DNA of 64,000 nucleotides, from positions 248,001 to 312,000 of the forward strand of contig NZ_JAPEUL010000011.1 of NCBI RefSeq assembly GCF_026113935.1, read 5' to 3'. Positions 1-11,000 of this stretch are shown in pieces. The notes beneath the pieces are model-generated. The model made no database searches. It was not told where the DNA came from and saw nothing but the letters and a program-made list of their open reading frames with translations. Origin of the DNA: Marinomonas rhodophyticola. Its GTDB lineage: Bacteria > Pseudomonadota > Gammaproteobacteria > Pseudomonadales > Marinomonadaceae. Every line of letters begins with the position of its first letter. The stretch's first letter is position 1. Made by a program: the position numbers and the translations under genes.

Positions 1-1
1 C

Positions 2-907
2 TATCTCAAGTCCGCCAGTGATTTTCTTGATGAAATTTGCGCATTGTCAGACACGGATGATCAATCTCGTCAGCCTACTTTGGCTTTGATGAACGCCTAT
101 TTTGATACAGAAAATGCTGATTTAATGCAAGGTGGTATGGCTTTGCGCATTCGAGCGGTGAACAATACGTTTATTCAAACAGTCAAAACCCGTGGCAGTG
201 ATCGTATTGGTATGCATGCGCGTGGCGAATGGGAATGGTTTATACCGAATGATAATTTGGATTTATCCCTTTTAGCAGAGGTTCCATTACCTGATGTATT
301 GCAAGATATGTCTTGGAGTAGGGAGCTGATAGAAGTTTATCGTACCGATTTTGAGAGACAAGTTTGGAACGTTAGATTTCAAGCAACCACAATGGAAGTC
401 GTGTGTGATCATGGCCTGGTCATCTCGCCTTACGGTAAAGATGCGATCTGTGAGTTGGAGTTGGAGCTTAAAGAAGGCAATGAAGCGGGTTTGTATCAGT
501 TTGCTTTGCAATTGGCAGAACGTGTCCCTGTGCAGGTGAGTATTGTCTCGAAGGCCCAGCGAGGGGTGCGTTTAAAATATGGGCAAATAGAGTTTCCTGA
601 TAAACCTCTGCAGACCGCCAATACAATTGTTTTAGCAGCGTATTGGTATGAAGTGTGGTTAGTTTATTGGGAAGCGATGCACTTCATGGAGGACGAGGCG
701 CTGATGCAACCTTTTCGTCATTCCATATCGCAATTAAAGACGTATTTACCTAATGACTTGGTCGAGGTAGTAAACGATCTTGATCGTCAATTAGAGTCAT
801 GTCTTATGGTTGAAGAGACGATGATGTTGACAAAATTGGCCAGTATAAAGCAAATTGGTATAGCGATGCTTAAGATTGGCCAATGGCTAAATCAACAAAC
901 CGCTTAA
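2..907 (+). CDS. CYTH domain protein (YgiF-like), 5' end outside window
   Basis: The reading frame is open to the left edge, so the gene is partial and its true start is upstream; an internal TTG at 44 is unlikely to be the start. The visible part shows CYTH-type features: a YFDT segment near residue 35 followed by a leucine-rich stretch, and an alternating acidic ELELELKEG motif near residue 150, as in the triphosphate tunnel fold that binds inorganic triphosphate through acidic and basic residues. The first ExExK strand is missing with the N-terminus. The last 95 or so residues are helical and much shorter than a full CHAD domain. E. coli ygiF also lies directly upstream of glnE, which supports the call. 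Family known; substrate inferred. Confidence 0.75.
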   Translation, partial: YLKSASDFLDEICALSDTDDQSRQPTLALMNAYFDTENADLMQGGMALRIRAVNNTFIQTVKTRGSDRIGMHARGEWEWFIPNDNLDLSLLAEVPLPDVLQDMSWSRELIEVYRTDFERQVWNVRFQATTMEVVCDHGLVISPYGKDAICELELELKEGNEAGLYQFALQLAERVPVQVSIVSKAQRGVRLKYGQIEFPDKPLQTANTIVLAAYWYEVWLVYWEAMHFMEDEALMQPFRHSISQLKTYLPNDLVEVVNDLDRQLESCLMVEETMMLTKLASIKQIGIAMLKIGQWLNQQTA

Positions 908-957
908 CCTAACGTTTGTCGTGATGACGTAAAAAATAAAAAAGTAAGGAAACCCTT

Positions 958-3890
958 TTGACCCCTCCAAATTTGAATCCCAATTATACGCTTTTTTGCG
1001 AACAATCTGCTTCTCGTTTCTTGTTATTGGAACAGGTCCAAGAGTCAAGACAACGGCATGGTCTTGATCTGTTGAGTTCTGAACAAATTACGATGTTAGA
1101 GCCATTGTGGGTGTTAAGTGATTACTTACACAAGCAATGCACGCGGTTTCCTCGGTGGTTAGATGATTTGTTGGTGCTAGAGACATTACCAGAGCGACCT
1201 TCTAAAGAGGCTCTAATGGCGGGTGAGGCCTATTTCGCTCATGAGGCCAATGCTTGTCTTCACGTTCCTCAAGACCCGTTAGATGAGGCTAGCTTTATTA
1301 AGCGTTTGCGTCTGTACCGTCAGTGGTGGATGGTGCGGCTGATTGCCTTAGACATTCAGCAACGTCTCTCCTTAACCGAGCTTACGGCGCGTTTGAGTGG
1401 ATTGGCCGATGCCTGCGTGAACGCCAGCTTACAATGGACTGAGCAGCATTATCTAGCCTTGTACGGTAAGGCGTTGGACAGCAACAGCCAGCCTCAGTCG
1501 ATGATTGTTATTGGTATGGGGAAATTGGGGGGAAACGAGTTAAACCTATCTTCCGACATTGATTTGATTTTTGCCTTTCGTGAGCATGGTGACACCCAAG
1601 GTGGTAAAAAAAGTCTGTCTCACCAAGAATATTTTACTAAGTTGGGACAAAAACTGATTCAGCATTTGGATCAAGTGACCGCAGATGGTTTTGTTTTTCG
1701 GGTGGATATGCGTTTGCGCCCCTTTGGTCAATCTGGTGCTTTGGTGTTAAACATGGACTCACTGGAAAACTATTACCAAGATCAAGGGCGAGATTGGGAA
1801 CGTTACGCGATGATTAAAGCTCGTGTCATGTCTGGAAACGCCTTAGATATACGTGAATTTGAAGCGTTACGTCGGCCCTTTGTCTATCGTAAATATTTAG
1901 ATTTTGGTGCAATTGGTGCGTTGCGTGATCTTAAGCAAATGATCGCTAAAGAAGTGCGCCGTAAAGGTATTGAGCACAACATCAAACTGGGGGAGGGTGG
2001 TATTCGGGAGGTTGAGTTTATCGCTCAAGCTTTACAAATATTGCACGGTGGACGAGACCAAGGTTTGCAAACGCCAGCCTTATTGAAAGTCTTGCCCTAT
2101 CTTGCTAAGCATGATTATCTGCCCGTCGAGGAAATGGACCAATTACGTGAAGCTTATTTGCTTCTTCGTCGAACAGAACATGCATTGCAAGCGGTCAACG
2201 ATGAGCAAACGCAACTGTTGCCAGAAGAGGATAGTGCGCGTACACGCATTGCCTTAATGGTGGGGTTCTCATCGTGGGACGCGTTGGATAAGCGCTTGTG
2301 GGAAGTGCGCAAAAATGTGCATCGCTCTTTTGTAGCGTTAATCGACGATGGTCATGAAACGAGTGAGGAGGTAAAGCATCAGGAAACGTGGCGCTTACTC
2401 ATTAAACACCCAGAGGATAGAGAAGCCATAGAAGATGCAATTGGGTTGATCGCTTGGCAAGATCAAGAAGCCAGTATCACACGAATTTCTCAATTGCTTA
2501 GCTCACGTACAGTCGTGTTTATGCAACCAATTGGGCAAGAACGCCTTGCGGTATTTTTAGCCGCCTTGATGTCTAAATTAACAGACGAAGTGAATCCTGA
2601 TCTGGTTCTAGAGCGGGTTTTTCCTATCTTAGAAGCCGTACTACGCCGTACGGCGTATTTGGTGTTATTGTGTGAAAACCAAACCGCACTGACACACCTT
2701 ATTCGTTTGTGTCGAGAAAGTGTGTGGTTTACCGATGCCATCTCGACAACCCCCGCATTGTTGGACGAACTTCTGGACGCCAACACATTATTTTCACCGC
2801 CTGATAAAGCCATGCTGGCGGAAGAACTTCAGCAAATATTATTACGTTTGCCTGAAGAGGATGAAGAAGCTCAAATGGACGCTATGCGACGCTTTAGGCG
2901 TTCTATTATTCTGCGTATTGCGGCTTGCGATATCACAGAAATATTGCCTGTGATGAAAGTGAGTGATCACTTAACTTGGTTGGCAGAAGTGCTTTTAGAT
3001 CAAGTATTGCAACAGTCTTGGCAATATTTGACTAAGAAGCATGGTTTCCCCGTCAGCCAAGGCGAAGTCGCTTTCACACCGCAATTGGCGATTATTGGTT
3101 ATGGTAAATCAGGGGGCTGGGAGCTTGGCTACGATTCCGATCTTGATCTGGTGTTTATTCATGATGCGCAAGCAACGGGGCAGACAAACGGTGAGCGGAG
3201 TATTGATAATCTGACTTTTTATACTCGGCTTGGTCAGCGTCTTATTCACATGATAACCAGCTTTACCGCGGCTGGGCGCCTGTATGAAGTAGACATGCGT
3301 TTGCGTCCTTCTGGTAATTCTGGTCTATTGGTTTCGAGTTTAGAAGCCTTCAAAGATTATCAGCAAAAAGAAGCTTGGGTGTGGGAGCACCAAGCGCTGA
3401 CCCGCTCTCGTGGATTAGCGGGAGAGCCCCAATTTATTGGCGAAATTTGAAGATTGCCGTAAAGACATTATCGCATCGATTCGAGAGCGTAGTGAGACTC
3501 AAAGCGGAAGTGATTAAAATGCGTGAAAAAATGCGTGCGCATCTTGATACAGGCGGCAAAGAAAAAGGTTTTGACCTCAAGCAAGGCGCGGGCGGCATTA
3601 TAGACATTGAGTTTATGGTGCAGTATTTGGTGTTGGCTTGGTCGTGTAAATACCCAGAGTTGATGCGCTTCTCTGATAATGTGCGTCAATTAGAAGCCGC
3701 TGCTTTGGTTGGTTTGATTGGGGCCGAACAGGCTGAAAAAATGACCGATACCTATACACTTTATCGATCTCTAACGCATCGGCTAAGCCTGCAGCAACAA
3801 GGTCGAGTCGTGCAAAAAGATACCCTAGTGGATAACCAAAACCTAGTGAGTCAGTACTGGGAAAACTTTATCCATGATGACGCCATCTAA
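958..3890 (+). CDS. glnE: Glutamine synthetase adenylyltransferase/adenylyl-removase, frame broken twice near 3445 and 3497
   Basis: Bifunctional enzyme that adenylylates and deadenylylates glutamine synthetase under P-II control. A TTG start at 958 is preceded by AAGGA with good spacing. The N-terminal adenylyl-removase nucleotidyltransferase motif GMGKLGGNEL with SSDIDL lies near residues 186-202. The C-terminal adenylyltransferase copy GYGKSGGWEL with DSDLDL is near 714-731. The frame that begins at 958 hits TGA at 3448-3450. The expected C-terminal domain (REKMRAHL, GGIIDIEF, SDNVRQLE) resumes in another frame up to 3890. Family alignment from memory places one extra base in GAAATTT at 3442-3448 and one in GAGACTC at 3494-3500. 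Removing both gives 976 aa, near the 946 aa of E. coli GlnE. Sequence error is likelier than a pseudogene. Confidence 0.93.
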
Positions 3891-3985
3891 TTATTGCTTT
3901 GACCTTTTTTACAAAAAGATGTTCGTAAATTAACCAGTTTACCGCTACAATTCATTGATTAGTTTAAAAATTGATAGGAGGAAAA

Positions 3986-4195
3986 ATGCCAAGTATTAAT
4001 GGTGTGAGTAGTCCTGCGATGGATTATGCCAGCGAAGTCTATAGCGCAAACCTAGCCAAAGCGGCTCAACAGCAAAAAGCGGAACAGGATTTGGCGCTAT
4101 TGGCGGAAGCGACAAAAAACGTCACCCCTGCCGCCAGTAGTGGTTCGCACACTACAACAGACAACTTAGGCCAGAATATTAACGTGAACGTTTGA
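3986..4195 (+). CDS. Small hypothetical protein, 69 aa
   Basis: An ATG at 3986 follows a strong ribosome binding site (GGAGG at 3977-3981), so this start is preferred over the in-frame TTG at 3971. The 69-residue product is rich in Ala, Ser and Gln. It has a helical middle with an AKAAQQQKAEQDLALLAEA stretch and a Thr/Ser/Asn-rich tail ending INVNV. It has no signal peptide, membrane segment or cysteine. It sits alone between glnE and a strong terminator. I do not recognise the family; small Gln/Ala-rich proteins of this look are sometimes annotated as motility-associated, but nothing here proves that. A good Shine-Dalgarno and a terminator just downstream argue that it is real. Confidence 0.6.
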   Translation: MPSINGVSSPAMDYASEVYSANLAKAAQQQKAEQDLALLAEATKNVTPAASSGSHTTTDNLGQNINVNV

Positions 4196-4239
4196 TGCGA
4201 TGTAAAAAGCGTTTATTTGAAAAGCATTGTACGAAATAA

Positions 4240-4276
4240 CAAAAAGCCCGCTAGTGCATCTAGCGGGCTTTTTGTT
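4240..4276. terminator. Bidirectional rho-independent terminator
   Basis: Perfect stem AAGCCCGCTAG / CTAGCGGGCTT with a short loop, flanked by A-run and T-run on both strands. It serves the small gene ending at 4195 and the convergent sbmA ending at 4299. Confidence 0.9.
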
Positions 4277-4298
4277 TAAACGGACTCAGGCCATTAAA

Positions 4299-5579
4299 TT
4301 ACGGTTGTGTTTCGATAAAATTCTGGTCTTCGGCTGGTAACGGTTGGTTATCGATAGCGGCCTCAAACGCTTTAAGGCGTTTGTAAATTGACAGCAGTTC
4401 AACGATGGTTGTCCATGAATTAATTAAGTATTGAAAAGAGTTCTCAACTTGGTTAAAAGCGTTTAATACTCTCTGCATGATACCTAGCGTAAAAGCACCA
4501 GCAATAATAGATGGCGCTAGAACAATCAATGGTACAAATTGACCTACGTTTAAATAGCCATAACGTACAACGTTGAAATATAAGTAGTTTGCATAAAGGC
4601 GGAAGTAATTCTTACGCACATTTTCAAATAACTCATTGAGGCTCATTGGGGTTGCTCGGTCATGGTAATCTTCACCATATACCAATTCTTTTCGATAGGC
4701 GGCTTCAACTCGCTGATTTTTAAATTCCAATCCTGGAAGTTTTATCCCCGCTAAAGCCAACAGTAAGGTGCCGAAAATGGACCATACGATCGCGGTAAAT
4801 ACTAGAGCTTGAGGAACTTCGCCAATCAGAGGTAATGTTTTAACGTATCCGGAAAGTCCCCATAAAATTGGCAAAAATGCGATGAGTGTCATAACTGAGC
4901 GTAATAGGCTGACTCCCAGTCCTTCTACAATCGAGGCGAAACGCATGGTGTCTTCTTGAATACGCTGTGAAGCACCCTCTATATGACGTACTTTATCCCA
5001 TTTTGAAGTGTAGTAGCTGGTCATTGCCGTGCGCCAGCGAAACACATAATGACTAACAAAAAAATTACTCAATACGGATACTGTAATAGCGACCATGATG
5101 ATTACCGCAACAGTGGAAAGTTCCGCATAGTAATCAGATAGTAGAATGCTATTTGGTTCGGCTAATGCTTTTTGAATAAGATCATAAAAACTGCCATACC
5201 ACTCATTTAACATTACGCTTACTTGGACTTGGAACCAAGTAATAAAAACGATTACCCCCGAACCAATGACAGACCATTTTCCCCATTTTTGACCGCCATA
5301 GAGCATCCATCCACCAATAAATAGTCCATAACATACGACCATGTATTGGTATAGCCAAGCATCTAATGCGGTACTTTGTGCACTCTGAAAAGCGCTTTGG
5401 GCAGCGGCGTCAGCGCCTTCCGCTAAAGCATCAGGAAAGTGGACACCAAACAGAGAACCTAGACTTAAAATGTGTCCTAAGTCCTGCACAATAGCATACC
5501 AGCCAATGACACAGACAAGTGCCCACAGAGCAAAGCTAAGAAAGAAGAGTTTGGGTTTAGGAAAGAAAGAATGAAACAC
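4299..5579 (-). CDS. sbmA: Peptide antibiotic transporter SbmA/BacA family
   Basis: Inner-membrane, proton-driven importer of peptides such as microcins and proline-rich antimicrobial peptides. The 426-residue product begins MFHSFFPKPK, nearly identical to the E. coli SbmA N-terminus, and uses a GTG start. Long stretches match SbmA from memory: NNFFVSHYVFRWRTAM-like near residue 175, GIKLPGLEFKNQRVEAAYRK near 275, and FQYLINSWTT near 385. Several hydrophobic membrane helices are evident. It is about 20 residues longer than E. coli SbmA because of an Ala-rich periplasmic insertion around residues 50-68. No ABC ATPase domain is present, as expected for this stand-alone transporter. Monocistronic, ending at a shared terminator. 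Confidence 0.93.
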   Translation of the reverse strand: MFHSFFPKPKLFFLSFALWALVCVIGWYAIVQDLGHILSLGSLFGVHFPDALAEGADAAAQSAFQSAQSTALDAWLYQYMVVCYGLFIGGWMLYGGQKWGKWSVIGSGVIVFITWFQVQVSVMLNEWYGSFYDLIQKALAEPNSILLSDYYAELSTVAVIIMVAITVSVLSNFFVSHYVFRWRTAMTSYYTSKWDKVRHIEGASQRIQEDTMRFASIVEGLGVSLLRSVMTLIAFLPILWGLSGYVKTLPLIGEVPQALVFTAIVWSIFGTLLLALAGIKLPGLEFKNQRVEAAYRKELVYGEDYHDRATPMSLNELFENVRKNYFRLYANYLYFNVVRYGYLNVGQFVPLIVLAPSIIAGAFTLGIMQRVLNAFNQVENSFQYLINSWTTIVELLSIYKRLKAFEAAIDNQPLPAEDQNFIETQP

Positions 5580-5794
5580 GTTGTCGTTTCTCTATATCAG
5601 TTGAATAGTTCATAAGCCATTGATTTACGCAAAGTTGTTTAATGACTCCCTACCGGAGCTTAAACCAGTCAAGTGATAATCACAATCAAGCGGCTCATCA
5701 GGAATCAGTAAAAAAGACGATAATCGGCCATGGTGAAGGCATTTTTTGCGAAATAGTTTGTTACGCTATCGAATCATGGCAATAGGAAGGTTTT

Positions 5795-6657
5795 ATGACG
5801 CGAGTTGATGTGTATCTGATTCAAGCATTTTCGATATCAGGGCAGGGGGGAATTTAGCGGGTGTGGTCTTGCAGGCCGATATGCTAACGGATGTTCAGAA
5901 GCAATCTATCGCGAAGCAAGTGGGTGTATCAGAAACCGCTTTTGTGAGTCAAAGCGATAGTGCAGATTTTCAGTTGTCATTTTTTACGCCAACAGTGGAA
6001 GTGGATTTTTGTGGTCACGCGACCCTAAGTGCCTTTTGGTTATTGCGTCATTTACAGCACATTCCTGCTGGGCATTATAAGCAGGAAACCAAAGCCGGTA
6101 TATTAGCCGTCGAGATCACCCCAAATGGTGATGTTTTGATGAATCAGAGTTTGCCCATGTGGTTGGCTGAATTTAGCGCAGAAGAAATAGCCCCTATGCT
6201 AGGAGTTCAGCCCGCGTTGATTGCTCAAGCTGGTTTGCCTATTCAGGCGGTTTCAACGGGATTAGTGGATATCATCGTTCCTATACCGTTTGGTTTTTTG
6301 GATTCTCTTGTTGTGGATATGGAGTCGATGTCGCACTTTTGTCAGCAACAGCATTGTGTCGGATTTCATGTCTTTGAATTGAACTCGCCAGAATCATTCT
6401 ATACCGCCAGTTGTCGCAATTTTGCCCCCGCGGTGGGGATTCCTGAGGAATCGGCCACAGGCAGCTCAAGTGGCGCATTAGCTTGTTATTTGAACCGACA
6501 CTTTGGTTATCAGCAAGCCGTGTTTGAGCAAGGGCGAGCGATGAGCATGCCATCCTGTTTATTGACGCAGCTCAGCTTAGAGGATGGCGTATTAAAGCAG
6601 GTGAAAGTTGGCGGGGAAGGGGTATTTAATAAGCAGATTTCTATCAATGTAGATTAA
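5795..6657 (+). CDS. PhzF family isomerase/epimerase, frame broken in a G6 tract
   Basis: PhzF-like fold enzyme (diaminopimelate-epimerase-like two-domain protein); the substrate of this member is unknown. The ATG at 5795 follows AGGAAGG and encodes MTRVDVYLIQAFSI. That frame stops at 5855. From 5848 on, another frame continues GGNLAGVV, the family's N-terminal motif, to 6657. One missing G in the run at 5845-5850 explains the break and gives 287 aa. Downstream motifs fit: VDFCGHATL near residue 68 with the family's Cys-Gly-His, and EESATGSSSGAL near 218 with the conserved Ala-Thr-Gly-Ser. A strong terminator follows. The tract could be a sequencing error or a phase-variable repeat; error is likelier given the other breaks in the window. 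Confidence 0.85.
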
Positions 6658-6658
6658 A

Positions 6659-6688
6659 TAAAAAATCGGACCGAAGTCCGATTTTTAA
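6659..6688. terminator. Bidirectional rho-independent terminator
   Basis: AAAAATCGGAC and GTCCGATTTTT form a perfect stem with a CGAA loop, followed by T-run on either strand. Lies between the convergent PhzF gene and astC. Confidence 0.92.
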
Positions 6689-6712
6689 GGTTTTCATCTA
6701 GTGCAAGTCGCG

Positions 6713-7948
6713 TTATGCCGTTTGATTATTCGCAATAACAGTGGCAATGGCTTTATCAAGACGAGCAAGGCCATCGGCAATGTCTTGTTCAGTAATGATT
6801 AAAGACGGAGCTAAACGTAATACGTTAGGACCAGCAACAAGCACAAACAAGCCTTCTTCAGCAGCCGCTTTCACAATCTCACCGGCTTTTCCAGCAAGGC
6901 TGTCAATGACTTCTGCCCCCATTAAAAGACCCATACCACGAATGTCTTTAAAAACGTGATACTTTTCGTTGATGGCTTTTAGACCGTCAAAAAATTGGTC
7001 ATGGCGTTTTGCTACACCACCTAAAACTTCTGGTGTATCAATAATATCAATGACGGCTTCAGCAATGGCGCAAGCCATTGGGTTGCCACCATAAGTACTG
7101 CCGTGTGTGCCAAATGCTAGGCTCTTGGCGGCTTTTTCAGTGGCTAGCATGGCGCCAACAGGGAAACCGTTGCCAAGTGCTTTCGCTGTGGTCAGCACGT
7201 CAGGTGTTACACCGAGTTGCTCGTAGGCATACAGAGTACCTGTACGACCCACACCGGATTGCACTTCATCGTAGACCAACAGTGCATTGTACTGATCACA
7301 CAACTCGCGAACTTGTTTCGCAAATTCAATATCAGCAGGAATAATGCCGCCTTCGCCTTGAATTGGCTCCATTACAACCGCACAGGTTTTGTCGCTAATA
7401 ATGGCTTTCAGTTGCTCGATATTGTTGTAATCGCAGTGCTTAATACCACCAGGTGTTGGCTCAAACCCTTCTTTGTACTTGGCTTGACCACCGACAGAAA
7501 CGGTAAACAAGGTACGGCCATGGAAGGATTTATAAAAAGCAATAATTTCATGTTTTTCTGGACCAAAATGATCAAACGCATAACGTCGAGCCAATTTAAA
7601 CGCAGCTTCGTTGGCTTCAGCGCCACTGTTCGCAAAGAAAACTCGGTCAGCAAAGGTTTTTTCAGTCAATTTTTTCGCTAGTCGCAGTGCTGGCTCATTG
7701 GTCATGACATTGGATAAATGCCAAATTTGCCCAGCTTGCTCACGCATGACGTTGACCAGCGTTGGATGGGAGTGACCCAATGCAGTCACGGCAATGCCGC
7801 CTGCAAAATCGACGTATTCTTTGCCTTCTTTGTCCCATACGCGAGAAACCTCACCACGCACTGGAATAATCGCAGAAGGTGCATAGTTGGGAACCATTAC
7901 TTCGTCAAAAGTTGCTCTCGTTACTTGTTGTGTCACTTTTTTATCCAT
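6713..7948 (-). CDS. astC: Acetylornithine/succinylornithine aminotransferase
   Basis: PLP-dependent class III aminotransferase. In the arginine succinyltransferase pathway it converts succinylornithine to succinylglutamate semialdehyde; in biosynthesis the same family acts on acetylornithine (ArgD). The 411-residue protein follows AstC/ArgD throughout: [13 protein letters not shown] near 48, [18 protein letters not shown] near 103, EPIQGEGGI near 196, [12 protein letters not shown] near 226 and [14 protein letters not shown] near 255, whose lysine forms the Schiff base. The N-terminus ([13 protein letters not shown]) resembles AstC. It lies directly downstream of gdhB on the same strand, separated by a terminator-like hairpin. 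Genomic company of gdhB, ArgR, an arginine-type transporter and astE favours the catabolic role. astA, astB and astD are not in the window. Confidence 0.88.
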   Translation of the reverse strand: MDKKVTQQVTRATFDEVMVPNYAPSAIIPVRGEVSRVWDKEGKEYVDFAGGIAVTALGHSHPTLVNVMREQAGQIWHLSNVMTNEPALRLAKKLTEKTFADRVFFANSGAEANEAAFKLARRYAFDHFGPEKHEIIAFYKSFHGRTLFTVSVGGQAKYKEGFEPTPGGIKHCDYNNIEQLKAIISDKTCAVVMEPIQGEGGIIPADIEFAKQVRELCDQYNALLVYDEVQSGVGRTGTLYAYEQLGVTPDVLTTAKALGNGFPVGAMLATEKAAKSLAFGTHGSTYGGNPMACAIAEAVIDIIDTPEVLGGVAKRHDQFFDGLKAINEKYHVFKDIRGMGLLMGAEVIDSLAGKAGEIVKAAAEEGLFVLVAGPNVLRLAPSLIITEQDIADGLARLDKAIATVIANNQTA

Positions 7949-7969
7949 CTTACAAAAAGGCCTCTTAAA

Positions 7970-8002
7970 AAATAGGTGGCCGCAATGACGGCCACCTTTT
8001 GG
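7970..8002 (-). terminator. Rho-independent terminator after gdhB
   Basis: AGGTGGCCG (7974-7982) pairs with CGGCCACCT (7989-7997). On the minus strand the stem is followed by ATTTTTT. It lies between gdhB and astC, so astC may depend on readthrough or its own promoter. Confidence 0.85.
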
Positions 8003-8003
8003 T

Positions 8004-11000
8004 TTATATCAGATTTCTCAACTCACGAATAGCGACAGTTATCATTGCAAGCGTGAATTCACTTTCAGTTTTAATTTCACTGAAAGTAGCACGGTAATGC
8101 TTGATACTATCACTGTTTGATTCGCGCCAATGAGTCAGACGTTGTTCCAGCTTCTTGATATCGGCGCTGGATTGTATGACCTCTTGGGTGAGAGTGCGTA
8201 GGCTGTTATCGATTTCGTCGCCAAGCCCACCTTTTGCACGTCGTTGCCATACATCGTCAGCGGATAGTTCGCTGACCTTATGACGCAACCAATGCAGCTC
8301 TAGGTCCATTTCAAGGGCAAAGTAAGTTTGAGCAACATCCAACACTTCGGTTTCTGTATTGGCGGCGACACGAATAATGTCTAATCCGTAGAAGAGATAG
8401 TGAAGAGACGATAATCTCTCGGCTATTTCAACTGGGATATTGTGCTCGACGAGACGAGTCGTAATATCAGCCAAGTGAGCTTGACTGGATTCTGTCAAAA
8501 TTGCCTGCATATTGGCTCTAATGACTTCAACGCCAGGCTTGTAAGCGTCTTTTAGGCGCTGAATAGATAGGCTTTCACGCGTATTGCGTAATAGCCAAAG
8601 TGTCGCCCGTTCTAATAGTCCTTGAATCCGAATCAGTAAGCCGTTTAAAACGGTGTTTTCAACGGTGAAGTCCAAACTGTTGACAGCGTCCCAAAGTGCT
8701 GGAATGCCAAAAATGTCTTCTGCGGCCATATAAGCTCGAACAACATTTAAAGACGAGGCACTGGTTTCCTCTTGCATATAAGTGCTAAAGGTGGGTCCCA
8801 TACGATTGCCAAGATTGTTGGTTACATGTCCAGCAATGATTTCTTGAATCAATGGGTGTGACGCCATTTGACCGCCAAAATGCTTGGTCAATTGGGTTGG
8901 GAAGTATTCGTTGATTTGTGTTGTCAAATCGACATCTTCGCCAATGCCATCTTCTACCAACTGTTCAGACAGTTTGATTTTCGAATAGGCCAATAACACT
9001 GAAATTTCCGGACGCGTTAAACCTTGTCCTTTATTTAGGCGTTTTTTGATCTGTGCATCACTCGGTAAATATTCAATCTCGCGGTTTAAGCGACCTTCAC
9101 GTACCAAGGATTGAATCAAACGCCAGTGATCGGCCAAGCGTTCTGGCGCCTGCGCATTGGCTAAAGACAATAGATGACTTTGACCACGGTTATGGCGTAG
9201 CACTAAGTTACCGACTTCATCGGTCATTTCTGCTAACAAGCTGTTGCGTTGCTTCTCGGTTAAGTCGCCGTTTTCCACCACGCGGTTAAGTAGGATCTTG
9301 ATGTTGACTTCATGATCCGAGCTGTCCACACCCGCCGAGTTATCAATGGCATCGGTACTGATTAAGCCGCCTTTCTGAGCAAACTCAATACGGCCAAGTT
9401 GTGTTAACCCTAGGTTACCGCCTTCACCAACGATTTTGCAGCGCAACTCTTTACCATTAACACGTAGACTATTATTTGCACTGTCTCCCGCATCCGCATG
9501 GGACTCTGTTTCGGATTTTACATACGTGCCGATACCGCCATTCCAAAGCAGGTCTACAGGGGCTTTTAGGATAGCGTTGATCAGCTCCGTTGGTGCCATG
9601 GATTTGACATTGCCTTCAATACCTAACGCCTTGCGAATATCGGCATTAATAGGAATGGATTTGGCGGAACGGTTGAAGACACCGCCACCTTTTGAAATAA
9701 GTTCCTTGTTGTAGTCTTCCCAAGAAGAACGAGGCAACTTGAACATGCGTTCACGTTCCACAAAAGAAGAGGCGGCATCAGGCGTTGGGTCGATGAAAAT
9801 ATGCATGTGGTTAAACGCCGCAACCAACTGAATATGTTTCGACAACAACATGCCGTTGCCAAATACGTCGCCCGCCATGTCACCAATACCAACCGCCGTG
9901 AAGTCTGTGGTTTGGCAATTGACGCCAATTTCTTTGAACTGGCGTTTAACGGATTCCCAAGCACCACGTGCTGTAATGCCCATTTTCTTATGGTCATACC
10001 CATTTGAACCGCCAGAAGCAAAGGCGTCACCTAGCCAGAAGTTATATTTCGCCGAAATACTGTTCGCTAAGTCAGAGAAAGTGGCTGTACCTTTATCGGC
10101 TGCAACCACCAAATATGGGTCGTCTTCGTCGTAACGAAGCACAGACAATGGTGGCACCACTTCGTTTTTGATTAGGTTATCGGTAATGTCTAATAAGCCG
10201 CTAATGAACGTAGTGTAGCAGTGGATAACTTCTGCCTGAACTTCTTCACGAGACGCGTTCTTTTTCAATTGCTTGGCAACGAAGCCACCTTTGGCACCAG
10301 AAGGTACGATAACCGCGTTTTTCACCATTTGCGCCTTGACGAGGCCAAGTACCTCGGTACGGAAGTCTTCCATACGATCAGACCAGCGCAGACCACCACG
10401 GGCCACTTTACCACCGCGCATGTGGATACCTTCGACCCAAGGCGCATACACGAAAATTTCGAATTTCGGACGCGGTAAAGGAACCGCTGGAATTAATGAA
10501 GGGTCCAATTTGAAAGACACATAGTCTTTGATTTCACCTTCCGCACCAGCTTGATAGAAGTTAGTACGCAACATGGCTTGAATCACAGAAAGGTAGTGCT
10601 TCAGAATGCGGTCTTCATCCAAGTTGGCCACTTGATCCAACTCTAGATCGATTTTTTCCAGTAGCTTTTGTACTTTTTCGTCACGTTTGGCTTCTTGGCT
10701 TGGATCAAAGCGTTGTTCAAACAATTGTACCAACAGACGAGCAATACTGGCATTTTTCTCTAAGGTTTGTTGCATGTACTGCAACGAGAAAGGTACTTGT
10801 AACTGCATCAAGTATTTCGTCAACGCGCGCAGCATAGTCACTTGGCGCCATGTTAATGACGCGCTTAGAACGAGGGCGTTAAAGCGGTCGTTTTCAACAC
10901 GACGACGGAAGATTTGATTGAAGGCGTCTTGGAAGGCTTCGCGTTGAGTGTTTTTCTCTAAATTCACATCAGCGTCAACACTGATGGCAAATTCAACTAC

